From NCBI RefSeq assembly GCF_027580225.2, contig NW_027395276.1, positions 2,897,501 through 2,961,500 on the forward strand: a stretch of DNA of 64,000 nt, in the 5' to 3' direction. The notes beneath the pieces are model-generated. The model saw nothing but the letters and a program-made list of their open reading frames with translations. It had not been told where the DNA came from and ran no database searches. Of the stretch, positions 60,487 through 64,000 are shown in pieces. The stretch's first letter is position 1, and every line of letters starts with the position of its first letter. Made by a program: the position numbers and the translations under genes. Origin of the DNA: Misgurnus anguillicaudatus. Its lineage: Eukaryota; Chordata; Actinopteri; Cypriniformes; Cobitidae.

Positions 60487-61103
60487 TACGGTAATTCCTT
60501 AAATAAAAGCCGTTATTCAAATAAACGCCGGGCCTCTGATAGTGGCCGGGGGCATGGTCATCGCGGACAAATAAAGGCCGGTCTCAAATTAAGGCCGGGG
60601 AAAGATGAGTGCCGGGGGAAATGAGTGAGAGCTTAGCGCGTCAACTATAAATGCCTCGTACGTTTGGTGAGACGCGCGCGCGATAAACAAAGTTTAGTTA
60701 CGCACAGTGTGAGCGTATTCGCGCCAGAGCGTGTTTCAAAAGGAGAGATGTCAACTGCGCGAGCACTCACCTTCATCTGCCTTGGTTATCTCTGAAATGC
60801 ATTCAAATTCATCATAATGCACAGCTGCCAATAGATGGCAGTAGCTACATTGGATGGGTCTCATTTAGTGCTAGTGACGGACTTTTCAACAACCTTGAAA
60901 AAATATACTGTTAAAAAATGAATGATCTCTATAGAACGCTATCGCTTTTAATTTAACGGCTAATTTAAACCAATTATTTATCAAACAGATGGAATTTGAA
61001 ATAAAGGCCTGTCTCTAATAAAAGCCTGCTTCAAATAAAAGCCTGTTACCTTCCGCAGTTTAAGTAAATAAAGGCCCCGGTCTTTATTTGAGAAATTACG
61101 GTA
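60487..61103. mobile_element. MITE with TACGGTAATT ends
   Basis: TACGGTAATTCCTTAAATAA at the left and TTATTTGAGAAATTACGGTA at the right are inverted. The interior repeats AAATAAAGGCC and AATAAAAGCC units. Confidence 0.75.
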
Positions 61104-61116
61104 TGTTAAAGCGAAC

Positions 61117-61850
61117 CCTCAAAATCTTTTTCTCTTTCTCCACCATTGATGAGTTATCTTGTCAATTAAGAGAAAACATTTTCCTGCACATGATGCTTTC
61201 TTGGCGAGTTTTACGGTAATCTGTTTTTTCATTGTTTTTCACTAGATGGCGCTCTTATCCAATAAAAAAAGAAACTGAAGCAAAAACAAATGTAATTATT
61301 TTTAAACTCTGTGTATATTTTGATAATTGTTCTCAATCTGATCTCTAACAAAATTCCTTTACAAAATTCAGTTATTTCAGCTTTTTGCTCAAAATGTTGT
61401 ATTTTTGAAGAAATTCAAGAGGTTTTAAAAGAGAACAAATATAGATAGGATGAAATGTTTTTTCTGTTTTGTTTGTTTGATTAAAAGCAGAGGGTCTGTT
61501 CTTTCATTTGATAAATTTGTATGTTTATATATTTATAGAAGAACATTTGAAGATTTTTGTTGCAAAACGAGATAAATCCATTTTTTAACATTTTTGACAA
61601 AACATGTTTATTATTATGTTATCATGTTATTATTTTGTTTTATGGTGCTACTTAGCTGTATTTTTTAAGTTATGAAGGTTTAAATCAAAACAAACCAACT
61701 GCAGTTGCATTGAAATTAATTGGAATGCACAACCAAAAAACGAGATTTCTGAACAATTAAAAAAACGGTGGTTATCTCGTTTTGCAACGAAACTCTTCAT
61801 TTTCCTGGAAGGCATTTTGTGAAACGGGGTTTTCATAGACTGGGTCACAT
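61117..61850. repeat. degenerate element E, copy 3, with a nested hairpin
   Basis: TTGATGAGTTATCTTGTCAA followed by TTAAGAGAAAAC and TAGATGGCGCTCTTATCCA match elements E1 and E2. It is interrupted at about 61558-61791 by a piece whose ends GTTGCAAAACGAGATAA and TTATCTCGTTTTGCAAC are exact inverted repeats. Confidence 0.55.
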
Positions 61851-62817
61851 TTATTTAGTTCAGGGCACACACTGTGCAATTATTACTGGTCCCAAATATC
61901 CACTTAACCATTAGGCCTGTAATACACACAAACTATTTTTTTGTCCATTTAAAATACATCACTACTATGGCACTAGGATGGTTGCAGGCTGTTTTTATGG
62001 GTATTAGGTCCCAAAAGATCAATATATCTATAAGTCTGATCTCTGATTAAGTATTAACACAAAGCACACAATCAATTAAAAACGTAGAGTAAGAAGTGTA
62101 GATCAAATCCCAAACCCAAATAAGTATGAGCAATAAAGTAATATTCAATTTCAATTCAATTCAAATAAAGTAATAAATCACAAACACCACTAATACAAAT
62201 TTCCTTTTGCCCTACAAAACTGTTTTTATGATAGGCTATATAGTCAATAAGGATTTTATATGGCGTAATATTTGTGCAACTGCAGGCCCTCGGGACAACT
62301 TACAATATAACCTTATACCTCAAGGATTAATGTCAAAAGAAAAAATGCAAAAGTCTTCCTTTAAAATCAAAGTGTGTCATCAGCTATAAAAGCAAACAGA
62401 TGATAAACATATCGGTCATGTCAAATACATAAGCTTCGAGTGAAAAATTTTGATTCAAGGATTATATTGCCTGAGGAACCACAATTGTGCCCTTTCAATA
62501 ATATTTACCTCTCCGTTGTTTTATCAATCCATGACAACTGTTAACACTTGCTCTTGGAGGATTTGTGAAATTGCACTTACAATTCGCAGGGATTAGATTA
62601 CTTTTTATTAAAAATATGACCCTTTTATTCACTACGGTAGATGATGCACTTCTGAACATGTTTGAGCTCAGCTTAGACATGCAGGAATATTAACACAAGC
62701 ACTTTATCACGTGCCAGTGTTTTGAAGCTGAAGCGCAACAATTTAAAATTAATTAGGATTAATTCATATTAAACAATATTATACAAATATTATTATTGTT
62801 TTTTATGTTAACAAATG
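61851..62817. other. intergenic, nothing recognised
   Basis: AT-rich DNA without supported coding or repeat ends. Confidence 0.35.
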
Positions 62818-63224
62818 TTGGACCACAAATCAGTTGCCCAGGTATATTTGTAGCAATAGCCCACAATACATTGTTTGTAAGGGTCAAAATTGTTGATTTT
62901 TTTATGGCAAGAATCATTAGGATATCTTAAGATCATGTTCCATAAGGACATTTTGTACATTTCCCACCGTATATTTATCAAAAATGTATTTATCATTAAT
63001 AATATGTGTTGCTTATGACTTCATTTAGACAACTTTAAAGGCGATTTTCTCAATATTTTGAGTTTTTTGCACCTTCAGATTCCAGATTTTCAAATATTTG
63101 TGTGTCAGCCAAATATTGTCCTATCCTAACAAATCATACATCAATTAATGCTTATTTATTCAGATTTTAGATGTATACATTTCAAATGACCCTTATGACT
63201 GATTTTGTGGTCCAGGGCCACAAA
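62818..63224 (-). repeat. CCCTGGACCACAAAATC dispersed fish repeat, copy 2
   Basis: This is the same family as 57297-57625 in reverse orientation and more complete. It ends ATGACTGATTTTGTGGTCCA followed by GGG on plus, and contains CAAATATTGTCCTATCCTAA and AATCATTAGGATATCTTAAG. Confidence 0.72.
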
Positions 63225-64000
63225 TATTATTTGTTATAGTAAAGTGTTAAAATGTGTCAGTCATTGCTTCCCATTATTTGCTTTTTAGGATCACCTGTAC
63301 CTGCCATATGTAATATTTTGAAGTACACACATGTGAGAAAAATTATTAGATTACAATTTATGGTATGAATCTAGCTCCTATATAAGTAAAAAATTATATT
63401 ATGGAAAGGAGAGTCCTCTGGGGTTATTTTGGGGATTTCCGCCTGGATTTGGCCTACCCAATTTCAAAAGCTTTCCATGCTCACATGCAGAGGTGTACAT
63501 ACAAAATTTTGATATCAATTTACAGGAAACCCTTTCAAATTTCATAAAACACTGTTGAAAGTGCTAACCATGACACTGTAAGCCCATACAGGTTGAATGA
63601 ACTTAAAAAATGCATGGAAACTCGTTGCCCTAAAAAAGTTGATTTTGCCTGGTTGAAATAACAATTAATTTTAAGTTTAATGTACGTATTCCTGCACTCT
63701 TAACCCAGATTAGATGACATTATACTAGAAATGTGTAAGGAAACCTGTTGCATAACTTTAGTTTTTATCACTTTATATTACTTTTGATGTTAAAAATGGT
63801 ATTATAACAAAAATTAATGACTGACTTTAAGTCAATCATTGAATAAGCGTGATTTCCACAGAAACACACAAAAAATGTGTTTTGACATACATTGTAAGTA
63901 CAGTGGAGAGAAATACAATAAAATGTTTTGAACGGGGTTCATGTACGGAAACACTGATCACCTGAAACAAAACAATTAATAATATAAGAGCTTGAACCTA
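63225..64000. other. intergenic, MITE end fragment only
   Basis: Around 63590-63680 a block with GTTGAATGAACTTAAAAAAT followed by GTTGATTTTGCCTGGTTGAA looks like one end of a MITE. No gene is supported to the window edge. Confidence 0.3.

Noticed and set aside
59763..60624. Coding potential in CpG-rich ORFs
   Set aside because: The region is made of fold-back MITEs with perfect 20-bp ends. The frames do not match known proteins.

Overview
The window is vertebrate nuclear DNA, most probably from a teleost and likely a cypriniform. It has small exons with GT-AG introns, AT-rich intergenic DNA, and a dense load of short DNA transposons of the types common in fish: fold-back MITEs, hAT-like elements with 8-bp target duplications, a decayed Tc1 copy and a tRNA-derived SINE. 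No bacterial, plasmid, CRISPR or viral gene was recognised.

Three genes are supported. (1) Positions 1-5123, plus strand: the 3' part of a calcyphosin-family EF-hand gene (caps/capsl); its 5' end lies outside the window. (2) Positions 9970-40971, minus strand: a complete ranbp3 gene. I placed 17 coding exons whose phases all join and whose lengths sum to 1554 nt (517 codons plus stop). They include the importin-binding NLS, two FVFG motifs, the RanBP1-type domain and the cassette exon known from the human isoforms. caps and ranbp3 converge tail to tail, as in human 19p13.3. (3) Positions 55123-56436, plus strand: a complete four-exon CC chemokine of 100 aa in the CCL19/21/25 group, head to head with ranbp3 across about 14 kb of repeat-filled intergenic DNA.

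By region: 1-5.5 kb is caps, with its large third visible intron (705-4517) filled by nested elements. 5.5-10 kb is the gap between the convergent genes. 10-41 kb is ranbp3, whose introns carry most of the mobile DNA. 41-54.5 kb is intergenic, with tandem repeats, hAT insertions and a palindrome that encodes a THAP-like N-terminus in both arms. 54.5-57 kb is the chemokine. 57-64 kb is repeat-rich with no recognised gene.

The most notable signal is a set of fold-back elements bounded by TTAA and nested inside one another. For four insertions the window itself supplies the empty site, either in the opposite arm of the host palindrome or in another copy of the host family. This allows the TTAA duplication and the order of insertion to be read directly. 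TTAA targeting is typical of piggyBac, so these look like piggyBac-type non-autonomous families; no transposase is present to confirm it. All exon calls rest on reading the sequence and on remembered family features. No alignment or database search was run.
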